This document shows positions 24,685 through 33,603 of a DNA stretch of 48,518 nt, piece by piece (within the stretch, counting starts at the first letter, position 1; each line of letters starts with the position of its first letter). The position numbers and the translations under genes were made by a program. The DNA comes from Bradyrhizobium sp. Y36 (GTDB lineage Bacteria; Pseudomonadota; Alphaproteobacteria; Rhizobiales; Xanthobacteraceae). Where the stretch lies: the NCBI RefSeq assembly GCF_002531575.1, contig NZ_NWTI01000034.1, positions 1 to 48,518 on the forward strand, read 5' to 3'. Below the pieces are notes generated by a model. It did not search any database. It was given only the letters and a program-made list of their open reading frames with translations, and was not told the origin of the DNA.

Positions 24685-26628
24685 ATGAGCGAGAACGAAC
24701 AGGCCAAGGGCGTCAGCCGACGAACAGTGCTCGGAACGACGGCGGCCGCGGCGGGCGTGGGCCTTGCCGGCGGAGTGGCGATGAAGGACGGCCTCGTCTC
24801 GTCTGCGGACGCGCAGACCAAGAATGCTGCTCCGAAAGCGCCGGCGGCCCGGCCGGCCGTGCAGAAGACCGAGGTGGCGCCCGGTGACCTCGACGAATAC
24901 TACGTGTTCTTCTCGAGCGGTCAGTCCGGCGAGATGCGGATCATCGGCCTCCCCTCGATGCGCGAACTGATGCGCGTGCCGGTGTTCAACCGCTGCAGCG
25001 CGACCGGCTGGGGCCAGACCAATGAAAGCCTCAAGGTTCTGACCGAAGGAATGCAGCCGGCGACCCGCGAATTCCTCAAGAACCGCGGCGGCACGTTCAT
25101 GAACGGCGACCTCCACCACCCGCACGTCTCGTTCACGGACGGCACCTACGACGGTCGCTATGCCTTCATGAACGACAAGGCCAACAGCCGCGTCGCGCGG
25201 GTGCGGCTCGATATCATGAAATGCGACAAGATCATCGAACTGCCGAACCAGCACACGGTGCATGGCCTGCGATTGCAGAAATATCCACGCACGGGCTATG
25301 TGTTCGCCAACGGCGAGGATGGCGTGCCGCTGCCCAACGACGGCAAGGTTCTCGACGATCCCAAGCAGTACCGCTCCATCTTCACCGCGATCGACGGCGA
25401 CACGATGAAGGTGGCCTGGCAGGTGATGGTCAGCGGCAACCTCGACAATGTCGATTCCGACTATCAAGGCAAATACTGCTTCTCGACCTGCTACAACGGC
25501 GAGGAAGGCGTCACTCTGGCGGAGATGACCGCAAGCGAACAGGACTGGGTCGTCATCTTCAACATCAAGCGGATCGAAGAGGCCGTGAAGAAGGGCGACT
25601 TCAAGGAATTGAACGGCGTGCCCGTGATCGATGGCCGCAAGGGCTCGGCCTACACCCGCTACGTGCCGGTCTCGAACAATCCGCACGGCATGAACACCGC
25701 GCCCGACGGCATCCACATCGTGGCGGCCGGAAAGCTCTCGCCGACCGTGACCGTGATGGACGTCCGCAAATTCGACGACCTGTTCGACGACAAGATCAAG
25801 CCGCGCGACGTCGTCGTCGCGGAGCCCGAACTCGGACTCGGACCGTTGCATACGGCCTATGACGGCAAGGGCAACGCCTACACCACGCTGTTCCTCGACA
25901 GCCAGGTCTGCAAGTGGAGCATCGACCTCGCCAAGCGGGCCTTCAAGGGTGAGAAGGTCAATCCCATCCTTCAGAAGATCGACGTGCACTATCAGCCGGG
26001 TCACAACCATTCCTCGATGGGCCAGACCAAGGAGGCCGATGGAAAGTGGCTCATCTCGCTGAACAAGTTCTCGAAGGACCGCTTCCTGAACGTCGGGCCG
26101 CTCAAGCCCGAGAACGACCAGCTGATCGACATTTCGGGCGATCAGATGAAGCTGGTGCATGACGGCCCGAGCTTCGCCGAGCCGCATGACGCAACCATCG
26201 TCCACCGCTCGAAGATCAACCCGATCTCGATCTACGATCGCGCGGATCCGATGTTCGCCGATGCGGTCAAGCAGGCCAAGGCGGACGGCATCAATCTGGA
26301 GGCGGATTCGAAGATCATTCGCGACGGCAACAAGGTGCGCGTCTACATGACGTCCACCGCGCCCGCCTATGGTCTCGATCAGTTCCAGGTCAAGCAGGGT
26401 GACGAAGTCACCGTCTTCGTCACCAATATCGACGCCGTCGAGGACCTGACGCACGGCTTCTGCATCGTCAACTACGGCATCCAGATGGAGATCGGCCCGA
26501 TGGCCACCGCGTCCGTGACCTTCACGGCCGACAAGGCAGGGGTCTACTGGTACTATTGCTCGTGGTTCTGCCACGCCATGCACATGGAGATGAAGGGCCG
26601 GATGTTCGTCGAACCCAAGTCGGTTTGA
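24685..26628 (+). CDS. nosZ: Nitrous oxide reductase (clade I, Tat-exported)
   Basis: This 647-residue periplasmic copper enzyme reduces N2O to N2, the last step of denitrification. The Tat signal is V-S-R-R-T-V-L-G (residues 10-17). The CuZ histidines are visible: H144-H145 in L-H-H-P-H, then Q-H-T-V-H-G, N-P-H-G-M, P-L-H-T-A, G-H-N-H-S-S-M and E-P-H-D-A. The CuA site in the C-terminal cupredoxin domain has H590, C625, W627, C629, H633 and M636. GAGGAGG precedes ATG 24685. The Tat signal together with nosR marks clade I. The enzyme looks intact. An 11-base tandem repeat covers its stop codon. Confidence 0.97.
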   Translation: MSENEQAKGVSRRTVLGTTAAAAGVGLAGGVAMKDGLVSSADAQTKNAAPKAPAARPAVQKTEVAPGDLDEYYVFFSSGQSGEMRIIGLPSMRELMRVPVFNRCSATGWGQTNESLKVLTEGMQPATREFLKNRGGTFMNGDLHHPHVSFTDGTYDGRYAFMNDKANSRVARVRLDIMKCDKIIELPNQHTVHGLRLQKYPRTGYVFANGEDGVPLPNDGKVLDDPKQYRSIFTAIDGDTMKVAWQVMVSGNLDNVDSDYQGKYCFSTCYNGEEGVTLAEMTASEQDWVVIFNIKRIEEAVKKGDFKELNGVPVIDGRKGSAYTRYVPVSNNPHGMNTAPDGIHIVAAGKLSPTVTVMDVRKFDDLFDDKIKPRDVVVAEPELGLGPLHTAYDGKGNAYTTLFLDSQVCKWSIDLAKRAFKGEKVNPILQKIDVHYQPGHNHSSMGQTKEADGKWLISLNKFSKDRFLNVGPLKPENDQLIDISGDQMKLVHDGPSFAEPHDATIVHRSKINPISIYDRADPMFADAVKQAKADGINLEADSKIIRDGNKVRVYMTSTAPAYGLDQFQVKQGDEVTVFVTNIDAVEDLTHGFCIVNYGIQMEIGPMATASVTFTADKAGVYWYYCSWFCHAMHMEMKGRMFVEPKSV

Positions 26629-26647
26629 AGTCGGTTTGAAGTCGGTC
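26617..26647 (+). repeat. 11-base tandem repeat over nosZ stop codon
   Basis: AAGTCGGTTTG is repeated at 26617 and 26628, with a third partial copy from 26639. The first copy contains the end of nosZ, whose TGA spans the first junction. Confidence 0.8.
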
Positions 26648-26674
26648 TTGAATCGATCTGATCGGAGCGACCTC

Positions 26675-28033
26675 GTGGGTCTTCTCTTGCGCATGTTTCC
26701 GGCGGCGCTGGTCGCCGCCGGATTGTCCGGCTTCGCCAGTGCGGAGACGCTCTCGGCCGTGCCCGGGCAGCCGCTGCAAGCGGTGCTGGATGGCGCGCGC
26801 GCCGGCGACGTCGTCACGCTTGCCTCCGGCGAATATCACGGCTCGATCCGGATTGACCGTCCCCTGCAACTGGTCGGGAGCCGCGATGCGGTGCTCGATG
26901 GCGACGGCTCCGGCAACGTCATCACGGTCACCGCGCCCGACGTCACCATTCGCGGTCTGACCATCCGGGCCTCCGGCCGGGATCTTCAGGCCATGAATTC
27001 CGGAATCTTCCTGCAGAAGACGGCCGAGCGCGCGACGGTCGAGGACGTCAGGCTGGTGGGAAATCTGTTCGGCGTCTATGTGCACGGCGCCCAGGGCTCG
27101 CGCGTCGTCCGCAACGAGATCGAGGGATTGCGTGGCGGGCGTCTCAGCGAGGCAGGAAACGGCGTCTCGCTCTGGAACGCGCCTGACGTCACCATCGCCG
27201 ACAACACCTTCCGCTACGGCCGGGACGGCATCTTCACCATCTCAAGCCGAAAGGACCGCTTCATTGGAAACCGGTTCGAGCAGGTTCGCTTCGCCGTCCA
27301 TTACATGTACACCAACGACAGTGAAGTCAGCGGCAACGTTTCGATCGGCAACCATGTCGGCTATGCCATCATGTATTCCAACCGGCTGGTGATCCGGGGC
27401 AACATTTCGGATCACGACCGCGACCACGGCCTTCTGTTCAACTATGCAAACTACGCCGAGATCGACGGCAACCGGGTGACGGGTGGTCCGCTGAGCGCGG
27501 CAACGGACATGGCGGCGGAAGGTCCCGACGACGAGCGGGGCATGCTGCCGCAACAGAAGCGGGAGAGCACGCTTCGGAGCGGCCCGGAGAAATGCGTGTT
27601 CATCTACAACACCAATCACAACAAGTTCCGCAACAACTGGTTCGAGCGCTGCGCCATCGGCGTGCACTTCACGGCCGGCTCCGAGGGTAACGAAATCACC
27701 GGCAACGCCTTTGTCCGCAACGCCAACCAGGTGAAATATGTCGGCACCCGCAACCTCGACTGGTCGACCGGCGGGCGCGGCAATTACTGGAGCGATAATC
27801 CGGCATTCGACCTGAACGGGGACGGCATTGCCGATACGGCATACCGGCCGAACGACCTCATCGACCGCGTGCTGTGGACGGCACCCGCGGCGAAGGTCCT
27901 GATCAACAGCCCCGCCGTCCAGGTGATCCGCTGGGCGCAGGCGCAGTTTCCGGCGCTGCTGCCGGGCGGCGTCGTTGACAGTCATCCGCTGGTGTCGCCG
28001 CCGCGCATTCCTGCGCCGAAGGAGACGCGATGA
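26675..28033 (+). CDS. nosD: NosD, periplasmic copper-site maturation protein
   Basis: This 452-residue exported right-handed beta-helix (CASH-type repeat) protein is needed for sulfur and copper assembly of the CuZ centre. It has a signal peptide (A-A-L-V-A-A-G-L, A-S-A-E). Repeated rungs such as N-x-F-G-V-Y-V-H-G, G-N-G-V-S-L-W-N and G-N-H-V-G-Y-A-I-M-Y-S-N run through the length. The conserved D-H-D-R-D-H-G-L-L-F-N-Y block and a C-terminal W-S-x-N-P-A-F-D-L-N-G-D-G-I-A-D motif are present. GTG 26675 is chosen because GGAG lies upstream at good spacing; TTG 26636 and ATG 26693 are alternatives. Its stop overlaps the nosF ATG by four bases. Confidence 0.93.
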   Translation: MGLLLRMFPAALVAAGLSGFASAETLSAVPGQPLQAVLDGARAGDVVTLASGEYHGSIRIDRPLQLVGSRDAVLDGDGSGNVITVTAPDVTIRGLTIRASGRDLQAMNSGIFLQKTAERATVEDVRLVGNLFGVYVHGAQGSRVVRNEIEGLRGGRLSEAGNGVSLWNAPDVTIADNTFRYGRDGIFTISSRKDRFIGNRFEQVRFAVHYMYTNDSEVSGNVSIGNHVGYAIMYSNRLVIRGNISDHDRDHGLLFNYANYAEIDGNRVTGGPLSAATDMAAEGPDDERGMLPQQKRESTLRSGPEKCVFIYNTNHNKFRNNWFERCAIGVHFTAGSEGNEITGNAFVRNANQVKYVGTRNLDWSTGGRGNYWSDNPAFDLNGDGIADTAYRPNDLIDRVLWTAPAAKVLINSPAVQVIRWAQAQFPALLPGGVVDSHPLVSPPRIPAPKETR

Positions 28034-28950
28034 CCAGCACGGTACGCGTCAGCGACGTCACCAAGGCCTATGGCCGCGTCGAGGCCGTGCGCGGCGCGTC
28101 GTTCGCGCTTGGCCAGGGCGAGCTCGTTGCCTTGATCGGCCACAACGGCGCCGGCAAGACCACGCTGATGAAGCTCATGCTGGGATTGATCCGGCCGAGC
28201 AAGGGCGCCATCGAGGTTCTCGGCGACAACCCCGCCGCCGGCGAATTCGCGGGGCGGCGGCAACTCGGCTACCTCCCCGAAAACGTCTCCTTCGACCCTG
28301 CCCTGACCGGCCGCGAGACCCAGGCCTTCTACGCCCGGCTGAAGCGCGAGCCGGTCGCCAAGGCCCTCGATCTGCTCGACGCCGTCGGCCTCGGCGCCGC
28401 CAGCCGCCGCCGGGTGAGCACCTATTCCAAGGGCATGCGCCAGCGCCTCGGGCTCGCGCAGGCACTGCTAGGCGCGCCGCGGGTGCTGCTGCTGGACGAG
28501 CCGACCACCGGCCTCGATCCGGAGCTGCGCCAGACCTTCTACGACATCATCGCACGGCTCGCCGCCGCGGGCGCGACCGTGCTGCTGTCGTCGCATGCGC
28601 TGACCGAGCTCGAGGAGCGCGCCGGCCGCGTCATCATCATGAACCGCGGCATCAAGGTCGCGGACGGCTCGATCAACGAGCTGCGTCGTCTCGCCCGGCT
28701 GCCCACCCGCATCCGTCTCAAGGTGGCAGGCCTCGCTCCGAGTGAGATGCCGACCTGGGCTCCCCAAGACACCACCTGCCGCCGCCTCAATGGCCACATC
28801 GTCGAGATCGACGCTGCGCCGGAGCGGAAGATCGAGCTGCTGCATCGCGCGACGGCCGCCGGCAATGCCGTCGAGGATGTCGACGTGGTCCCGCCCACCC
28901 TCGACGAGCTCTATGCTCATTTTCTTCGGCAATCGGAGCAGGCGCCATGA
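28030..28950 (+). CDS. nosF: NosF, ABC transporter ATPase for NosZ maturation
   Basis: This 306-residue cytoplasmic ATPase pairs with NosY to move a sulfur species needed by NosD. Walker A is G-H-N-G-A-G-K-T-T. The signature is Y-S-K-G-M-R-Q-R-L-G-L, where S-K-G-M replaces the common S-G-G-Q, as in other export-type ATPases. Walker B is V-L-L-L-D-E-P with the D-loop T-G-L-D-P, and the switch His is in S-S-H-A-L-T. A C-terminal tail of about 90 residues follows the core. The start overlaps the nosD stop and the end overlaps nosY, both as ATGA, so translation is coupled. Confidence 0.95.
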   Translation: MTSTVRVSDVTKAYGRVEAVRGASFALGQGELVALIGHNGAGKTTLMKLMLGLIRPSKGAIEVLGDNPAAGEFAGRRQLGYLPENVSFDPALTGRETQAFYARLKREPVAKALDLLDAVGLGAASRRRVSTYSKGMRQRLGLAQALLGAPRVLLLDEPTTGLDPELRQTFYDIIARLAAAGATVLLSSHALTELEERAGRVIIMNRGIKVADGSINELRRLARLPTRIRLKVAGLAPSEMPTWAPQDTTCRRLNGHIVEIDAAPERKIELLHRATAAGNAVEDVDVVPPTLDELYAHFLRQSEQAP

Positions 28951-29774
28951 ACGTCCTGATCATCGCCGCCAAGGAGATCCACCAGGCCATCCGCAATCGC
29001 TGGGTGCTCGCCGCAACGCTCCTGCTCGCCGGACTGGCGCTGTCGCTGACTTTTCTCGGCAGCGCGCCGACCGGCAATGTCGGCGTCCGCGCACTGGACG
29101 TGGTTGTCGTCAGCCTGTCGAGCCTGACGATCTTCCTCGTGCCGCTCATCGCGCTGCTGATCTCGCACGACGCCATCGTCGGCGAGATGGAGCGCGGGAC
29201 GATGCTGTTGCTGCTGAGCTATCCGGTCGCGCGCTGGCAGGTGCTGCTCGGCAAGTTTCTGGGCCACCTCGCCGTCCTCGCCTTTGCGACCTGCCTCGGC
29301 TACGGCGCGGCGGTCGGTGCGCTGGCCGCGACGGGCAGCCAGATCGACAACGATAGTTTCCTGGCCTTCGCGGCGATGGTCGGCTCCTCGGTGCTGCTCG
29401 GCGCGGCCTTCGTCGCGATCGGCTATCTGGTCAGCGCGCTCGTGCGCGACCGCGGAACGGCCGCCGGCATCTGCATCGGATTGTGGCTGCTGCTGGTGCT
29501 GATCTACGACATGGCGCTGCTCGGCGTGCTCGCGCTCGACCAGGGCCGCAGCATCTCGGCCGCCGTGCTCAACGCCTTGCTGCTGGCGAACCCGACCGAC
29601 GCCTATCGGCTGATCAACCTGACCGGCTTTGCCAATGTCAGCACCTTCGCCGGCATGGCTGGCCTTGCCCAAACCTCGTCCCTGACGATCCCGGTCCTGT
29701 TGACCGCCCTGCTCGGCTGGACGTTGCTGCCGCTCGGGCTGGCCGCGCTCGCCTTCTCGCGGAGGGAGCTATGA
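28947..29774 (+). CDS. nosY: NosY, ABC transporter permease for NosZ maturation
   Basis: This 275-residue permease has about six membrane helices and is the partner of NosF in the NosDFY complex. The N-terminus I-I-A-A-K-E-I-H-Q-A-I-R-N-R-W and the conserved E-M-E-R-G-T-M-L-L-L-L-S-Y-P-V are typical of ABC-2 type NosY proteins. It overlaps nosF by four bases at the start, and its TGA overlaps the nosL ATG. Confidence 0.94.
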   Translation: MNVLIIAAKEIHQAIRNRWVLAATLLLAGLALSLTFLGSAPTGNVGVRALDVVVVSLSSLTIFLVPLIALLISHDAIVGEMERGTMLLLLSYPVARWQVLLGKFLGHLAVLAFATCLGYGAAVGALAATGSQIDNDSFLAFAAMVGSSVLLGAAFVAIGYLVSALVRDRGTAAGICIGLWLLLVLIYDMALLGVLALDQGRSISAAVLNALLLANPTDAYRLINLTGFANVSTFAGMAGLAQTSSLTIPVLLTALLGWTLLPLGLAALAFSRREL

Positions 29775-30343
29775 GACGCCGAACCATGCTGCTCGTCCTG
29801 CTCGTGCCGTTCGCGCTCGCGGGCTGCAACGAGAAGCAGGCCGCGAAGATCCCACCGCCGCATCGGATGACCGCGGAAGACATCGGTCATTACTGCGGCA
29901 TGAACGTGCTCGAGCATCCGGGACCGAAGGGCCATATCTTCGCCGCGAGCCTGATGGAGCCCGTGTGGTTCTCGTCGGTGCGCGACACCATCGCCTTCAC
30001 GATGCTGCCGGACGAACCCAAGGACATTCTGGCGATCTACGTCTCCGACATGGGCAAGGCGCCCGACTGGGACAAGCCCGGCGCCGACAACTGGATCGAG
30101 GCGCGCAAGGCGATGTTCGTGATCGAGAGCCGGGCCAAGAGCGGCATGGGCGGCGACGAGGCCGTTCCGTTCTCGGAGCGGGCAGCGGCGGAGACGTTCG
30201 CCGCACAGAACGGCGGCAGGATCGTCGGCTTCAACGAGGTGTCCCGGGACTACGTCCTGACGTCGGCGAACGCAACCAGCGCCGCGGCGGCCGACGAGAC
30301 GACGGAAGGCCCGCCGGGCGGACGATCGAGGAGAACGCCATGA
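29771..30343 (+). CDS. nosL: NosL, copper-chaperone lipoprotein
   Basis: This 190-residue outer-membrane-type lipoprotein delivers Cu(I) for NosZ metal sites. The signal ends in the lipobox L-A-G-C with lipidated Cys19. The family metal motif C-G-M occurs in Y-C-G-M-N-V-L-E-H-P-G-P-K-G-H. The A-x-Y-V-S-D-M-G-K-A segment and downstream Met residues fit NosL. GAGGGAG lies just before the ATG. The C-terminal about 25 residues are Ala/Thr/Arg-rich and likely disordered. It overlaps nosX by four bases. Confidence 0.94.
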   Translation: MRRRTMLLVLLVPFALAGCNEKQAAKIPPPHRMTAEDIGHYCGMNVLEHPGPKGHIFAASLMEPVWFSSVRDTIAFTMLPDEPKDILAIYVSDMGKAPDWDKPGADNWIEARKAMFVIESRAKSGMGGDEAVPFSERAAAETFAAQNGGRIVGFNEVSRDYVLTSANATSAAAADETTEGPPGGRSRRTP

Positions 30344-31335
30344 CGCGCACGCTGACGCGCCGACGCTTCATCCGGATCAGCGCGGCGGCCGCTGGCTTCA
30401 GCGCGCTGTCTCGAGCTCATTCCGTTCGTGCCGAGATCGCGCCGGCGAGCTGGCGCGGCACGATGCTGGGCGCGGTCGCGACGATGGAGATCCACGACGA
30501 GGACCGCAACCGGGCGGAGCGACTGATCGCGCTGGCCTGCGCCGAGGCGCGGCGGCTCGAGCGGCTGTTCAGTCTTTATCTCGATGATTCCGCCCTGGTC
30601 GCGCTGAACCGGACCGGTATCCTGCTTGATCCCGCCGCCGAGATGATCGATCTGCTCTCGGCCTCGCAGCGCTATTCCACGCTGACCGGCGGCCTGTTCG
30701 ACGTCACCGTACAGCCGCTGTGGGAGCTCTATGCCGGCCATTTCGCGCGCGATGGCGCCGATCAGGCCGGCCCGGCACCAGCCGCGATCGAGGCGGCGCT
30801 GGCGCGCGTCGGCAGCAGCCGGCTGTCGATCAGCCGCGACCGGATCGTGATGCCGAAGGGCATGGCCGTCACCCTGAACGGGATCGCGCAAGGCTATGTC
30901 ACGGACAAGGTGGTCGAGCTGTTGCGGGCGCATGGCATCTCCCATAGCCTGGTCGACATGGGCGAGGCCCGTGCGATCGGCTCGCGTCCGGACGGACGTC
31001 CCTGGGATGTCGGCATCGCCGATCCCGACCTTGCGGGCCAGACGAAGACGGTGCTGCCGATCGTCGACCGCGCCGTGTCTACCTCGGGCGGCTACGGCTG
31101 CCAGTTCGATCCCGGGGCGCGCTTCAACCACCTGTTCGATCCGCGATCAGGCGGCTGCGCGCAGCGCTATCGCAGCGTGACGACCGTGTCCCGCAGCGCG
31201 ACCGCCGCGGACGCCTTGTCGACGGCGTTCAGCCTGATGCCGGAAGACCAGATCAGATCGCTGCTGCCGGGTGCCGACATCGACCGCGTGTATCTGATCG
31301 ACGACGCCGGCAAGTCGGTCGAATTGTCGGTGTAG
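30340..31335 (+). CDS. nosX: NosX, ApbE-type FMN transferase for NosR
   Basis: This 331-residue periplasmic flavin transferase of the ApbE family attaches FMN from FAD to a Thr of NosR, here probably T163. The Tat signal T-R-R-R-F-I-R-I-S starts at residue 6. Family motifs include A-x-R-L-E-R-L-F-S-L-Y, the L-T-G-G-L-F-D-V-T segment, and L-N-G-I-A-Q-G-Y-V-T-D-K-V. H-L-F-D-P-R-S-G and a T-A-A-D-A-L-S-T-A metal-binding segment follow. GAGGAGA precedes the ATG, which overlaps the nosL stop. It is the last gene of the nos operon. Confidence 0.95.
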   Translation: MTRTLTRRRFIRISAAAAGFSALSRAHSVRAEIAPASWRGTMLGAVATMEIHDEDRNRAERLIALACAEARRLERLFSLYLDDSALVALNRTGILLDPAAEMIDLLSASQRYSTLTGGLFDVTVQPLWELYAGHFARDGADQAGPAPAAIEAALARVGSSRLSISRDRIVMPKGMAVTLNGIAQGYVTDKVVELLRAHGISHSLVDMGEARAIGSRPDGRPWDVGIADPDLAGQTKTVLPIVDRAVSTSGGYGCQFDPGARFNHLFDPRSGGCAQRYRSVTTVSRSATAADALSTAFSLMPEDQIRSLLPGADIDRVYLIDDAGKSVELSV

Positions 31336-31360
31336 TCGAGAAAGGAACGCCGGGGCCGCG

Positions 31361-32176
31361 CTATCGCGATAGCAGCAGGTCCAACTGGCTCTGCGCCTTC
31401 TTCAAGGCCGCCGCGTACCAGGCCTGGCTCGGCGCTTCCTTGGCGAAGCATTTTGTGTAGGCGTCCATCGCCTGATCCTCCTTGGCCATGGCATCCTCTG
31501 GCACTTTCTTCGCCATCATCTGCTTCCAGACCTTTTCACAGGCCGGAATCTCTGCCGTCTTCACGGCGTCGGTGTCGGCGAGGAAGAAGACCTTGTCGCC
31601 CTGGATCGCGACGACGTCGATCTCATGCGGCGCTCCCTTCAGATCGCCATTGCCGCGCACGCCCAGCACCGCGGCCGCGGCGCTCGCGGATGCCGGCTTG
31701 GTGATCGGCAGCTCCGCATATTTGGCGAAGGCGGAGTCCTGGATCGCCTGATAGTAGAAGCGGTCGGATTTCAAGGCCGCTCCGATCTCCTGCGGCATGC
31801 CGTCCTCGCGATGCTCGCGCAGCCAGTGCTTGAGCAGCCCCGTGGTGGTCACCACGGCCTGCCTCTTGTCGCCCTCGGAGGCGAAGCTGAGCCCGTCGAG
31901 ATGGCCGAAGCCCGAATCGCCCTTGAAGAGCGTGTCGGCGTTCGACTTGCCGTCAGCGGGGAGCCCCTTGATCGTGACCGGCCCCACCAGGCCCCGCAAC
32001 ACGCCCGCAAGCTCCTTCAGAGCCGCGTCATGCTGCTTGGAGAGCTCATCGCTCTCCTTGGCTTTCGAGAATTTTGCGATGTAGCGATCGCGCAGGTCGA
32101 GATAGCGCTGCTCGGGCGTCGCCGCATGGGCGGGCGTGGCCAGGACGAGCAAGCAAAGCAAGGCAAGCGATTTCAT
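31361..32176 (-). CDS. Secreted protein of unknown function
   Basis: This 271-residue protein has a clear Sec signal peptide (L-A-L-L-C-L-L-V-L, cleavage at A-H-A). The mature protein is Lys/Ala/Asp-rich and mostly helical, with three helical stretches containing A-K-x-x-D-x-x and two cysteines (P-A-C-E and T-K-C-F). I do not recognise a family or catalytic motif. Codon use is like its neighbours. It is convergent with nosX, with only 25 bases between the stops. It lies 79 bases downstream of the PepSY gene on the same strand, so it may belong to the iron-uptake transcript rather than to nos. Confidence 0.75.
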   Translation of the reverse strand: MKSLALLCLLVLATPAHAATPEQRYLDLRDRYIAKFSKAKESDELSKQHDAALKELAGVLRGLVGPVTIKGLPADGKSNADTLFKGDSGFGHLDGLSFASEGDKRQAVVTTTGLLKHWLREHREDGMPQEIGAALKSDRFYYQAIQDSAFAKYAELPITKPASASAAAAVLGVRGNGDLKGAPHEIDVVAIQGDKVFFLADTDAVKTAEIPACEKVWKQMMAKKVPEDAMAKEDQAMDAYTKCFAKEAPSQAWYAAALKKAQSQLDLLLSR

Positions 32177-32255
32177 TCAATGTCCGCGGACTGGGAGCGA
32201 TCTCATCTTTGTGCCGCTGCGAGGTCCGAAGGTTCACCCGCAACGACGGTGCGCC

Positions 32256-33545
32256 CTAGTCTGCCGGCGTGAGCTGCCGATTCAAGCGCAGCGTCGCAGT
32301 CTCGCGGACCCGGACCCGGGCGCGGCGCTTGCGCCACCAGATCACGACGCCGGTGACCGACAGCGCGGCGACCACCAGTCCCATGATCGAGATCAGGATG
32401 CGGCCGAACAGGCCAACGATGCGGCCCGAATGCAGCGGGAACTGAGCCTGGACGAAGATGTCGGCGGCGGTGCCGACCCAGGGCAGCCGCTCGCCGATGG
32501 GGCGGCCGTCCTCGCTGTCGTAATAGAGCTGCGCCGGCCCGACGCCGCCGGCGCCGTGATCGTCGCCGGGATGGAAGAAGGCGGCGGCATAGACGCCGTG
32601 GGCCGGGCCGTAATTGATCGAGCCGACCGGGATGGTCCAGCCGCGCGCCTTGCCGTCGGCGGCCGCGCGCGCGGCGATCTCGGCGAACGTCACCTTGGGC
32701 TCGATGGGATCGTCGAGATCGCGATAAGGCCGCTGCTCATAGGGCGTCGGTGTGTAGTTCGACACTATCTTCATCAATGGCGAGAACACTTCGAAATAGA
32801 GGTTCAGCGAGAATGCCGTGAAGGCGATCACGAACAGCACGCCCCAGGTCCACAGGCTGAAGGCGCGATGGATGTCGAAATTGATCCGGTAGGCGCTGCC
32901 CGAGGTCTTGATGGTCCAGGCCGGCGCCCAGCGCGCCCAGAAGCCGCGCTCGAGCTGGCGCGCGACGGCGGGCGCCCGCTCCGCCTTGGCGCGGCGGCGC
33001 GAGGGCAGCGTGAGGTAGAAGCCGACGAAGCAATCGATGGTCCAGATGATGGCGATCACGCCGAGCACGCGCATGCCCCAGCGGTCGCTGCCCCAGAATT
33101 CGGGGATGTGCATGGTGTAGTGCAGCTTGTAGAGAAACGAGACGAAGTTCTCCCGCGTGACCGGCCAGACCGCGCCCCAATAACGCCGGCCGAGCTCAGC
33201 GCCGGTGTTGGGATCGAGGAAGACCTGGTTGTAGTCGAGGGTATAGCGCTTGCCGGTCGCCGGATCGATCCGCGGCATCACGAAGAACCACAGCGAGTGC
33301 CCCTCCTCCGGCGTCATGAAGAGATAGACGACGCGCGCGTGGGGGTCGCGCTGCTCGATCATCCTGGCGAGCTCGATCGAGGGGATCGCCGGACCCTTGG
33401 TCGAGACGTCGAACAGATGACCGTTCAGGACGTCGTCGATCTCGTGATCCCAGGAGATGATCGCGCCTGTGATGCCGGAGAAGAACAGGAATCCGGCCGT
33501 GAGCAGTCCCGCCCAGCGATGCAGCCTGCCGAATATCGCTCTCAT
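32256..33545 (-). CDS. PepSY-associated membrane protein, iron-uptake type
   Basis: This 429-residue inner-membrane protein of the PepSY-TM family is commonly encoded beside TonB-dependent siderophore receptors and implicated in ferric-siderophore reduction. Membrane helices are seen at about residues 12-32, 165-190, 225-245 and 375-400. H-R-W-A-G at the start and a long periplasmic domain between helices 1 and 2 fit. The His residues in L-H-Y-T-M-H and I-H-R-A-F-S are candidate haem or metal ligands. ATG 33545 is clear. It follows the receptor by 58 bases that include a 9-base-pair stem-loop. Confidence 0.88.
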   Translation of the reverse strand: MRAIFGRLHRWAGLLTAGFLFFSGITGAIISWDHEIDDVLNGHLFDVSTKGPAIPSIELARMIEQRDPHARVVYLFMTPEEGHSLWFFVMPRIDPATGKRYTLDYNQVFLDPNTGAELGRRYWGAVWPVTRENFVSFLYKLHYTMHIPEFWGSDRWGMRVLGVIAIIWTIDCFVGFYLTLPSRRRAKAERAPAVARQLERGFWARWAPAWTIKTSGSAYRINFDIHRAFSLWTWGVLFVIAFTAFSLNLYFEVFSPLMKIVSNYTPTPYEQRPYRDLDDPIEPKVTFAEIAARAAADGKARGWTIPVGSINYGPAHGVYAAAFFHPGDDHGAGGVGPAQLYYDSEDGRPIGERLPWVGTAADIFVQAQFPLHSGRIVGLFGRILISIMGLVVAALSVTGVVIWWRKRRARVRVRETATLRLNRQLTPAD

Positions 33546-33565
33546 CGCCCAAGTCTCACTTCAAT

Positions 33566-33588
33566 GGTCCGGCTCCCGTAGCCGGACC
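33566..33588. terminator. Stem-loop between receptor and PepSY genes
   Basis: GGTCCGGCT (33566-33574) and AGCCGGACC (33580-33588) make a perfect 9-base-pair stem with a five-base loop. It lies just after the receptor stop on the minus strand. No T-run follows, so it may attenuate or protect the upstream mRNA rather than fully terminate. Confidence 0.5.
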
Positions 33589-33603
33589 GTCGTTACGTCG
33601 ATC

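Noticed and set aside
24604..26817. Long minus-strand frame opposite nosZ
   Set aside because: It mirrors nosZ codons, has no domain, and nosZ has all copper ligands.
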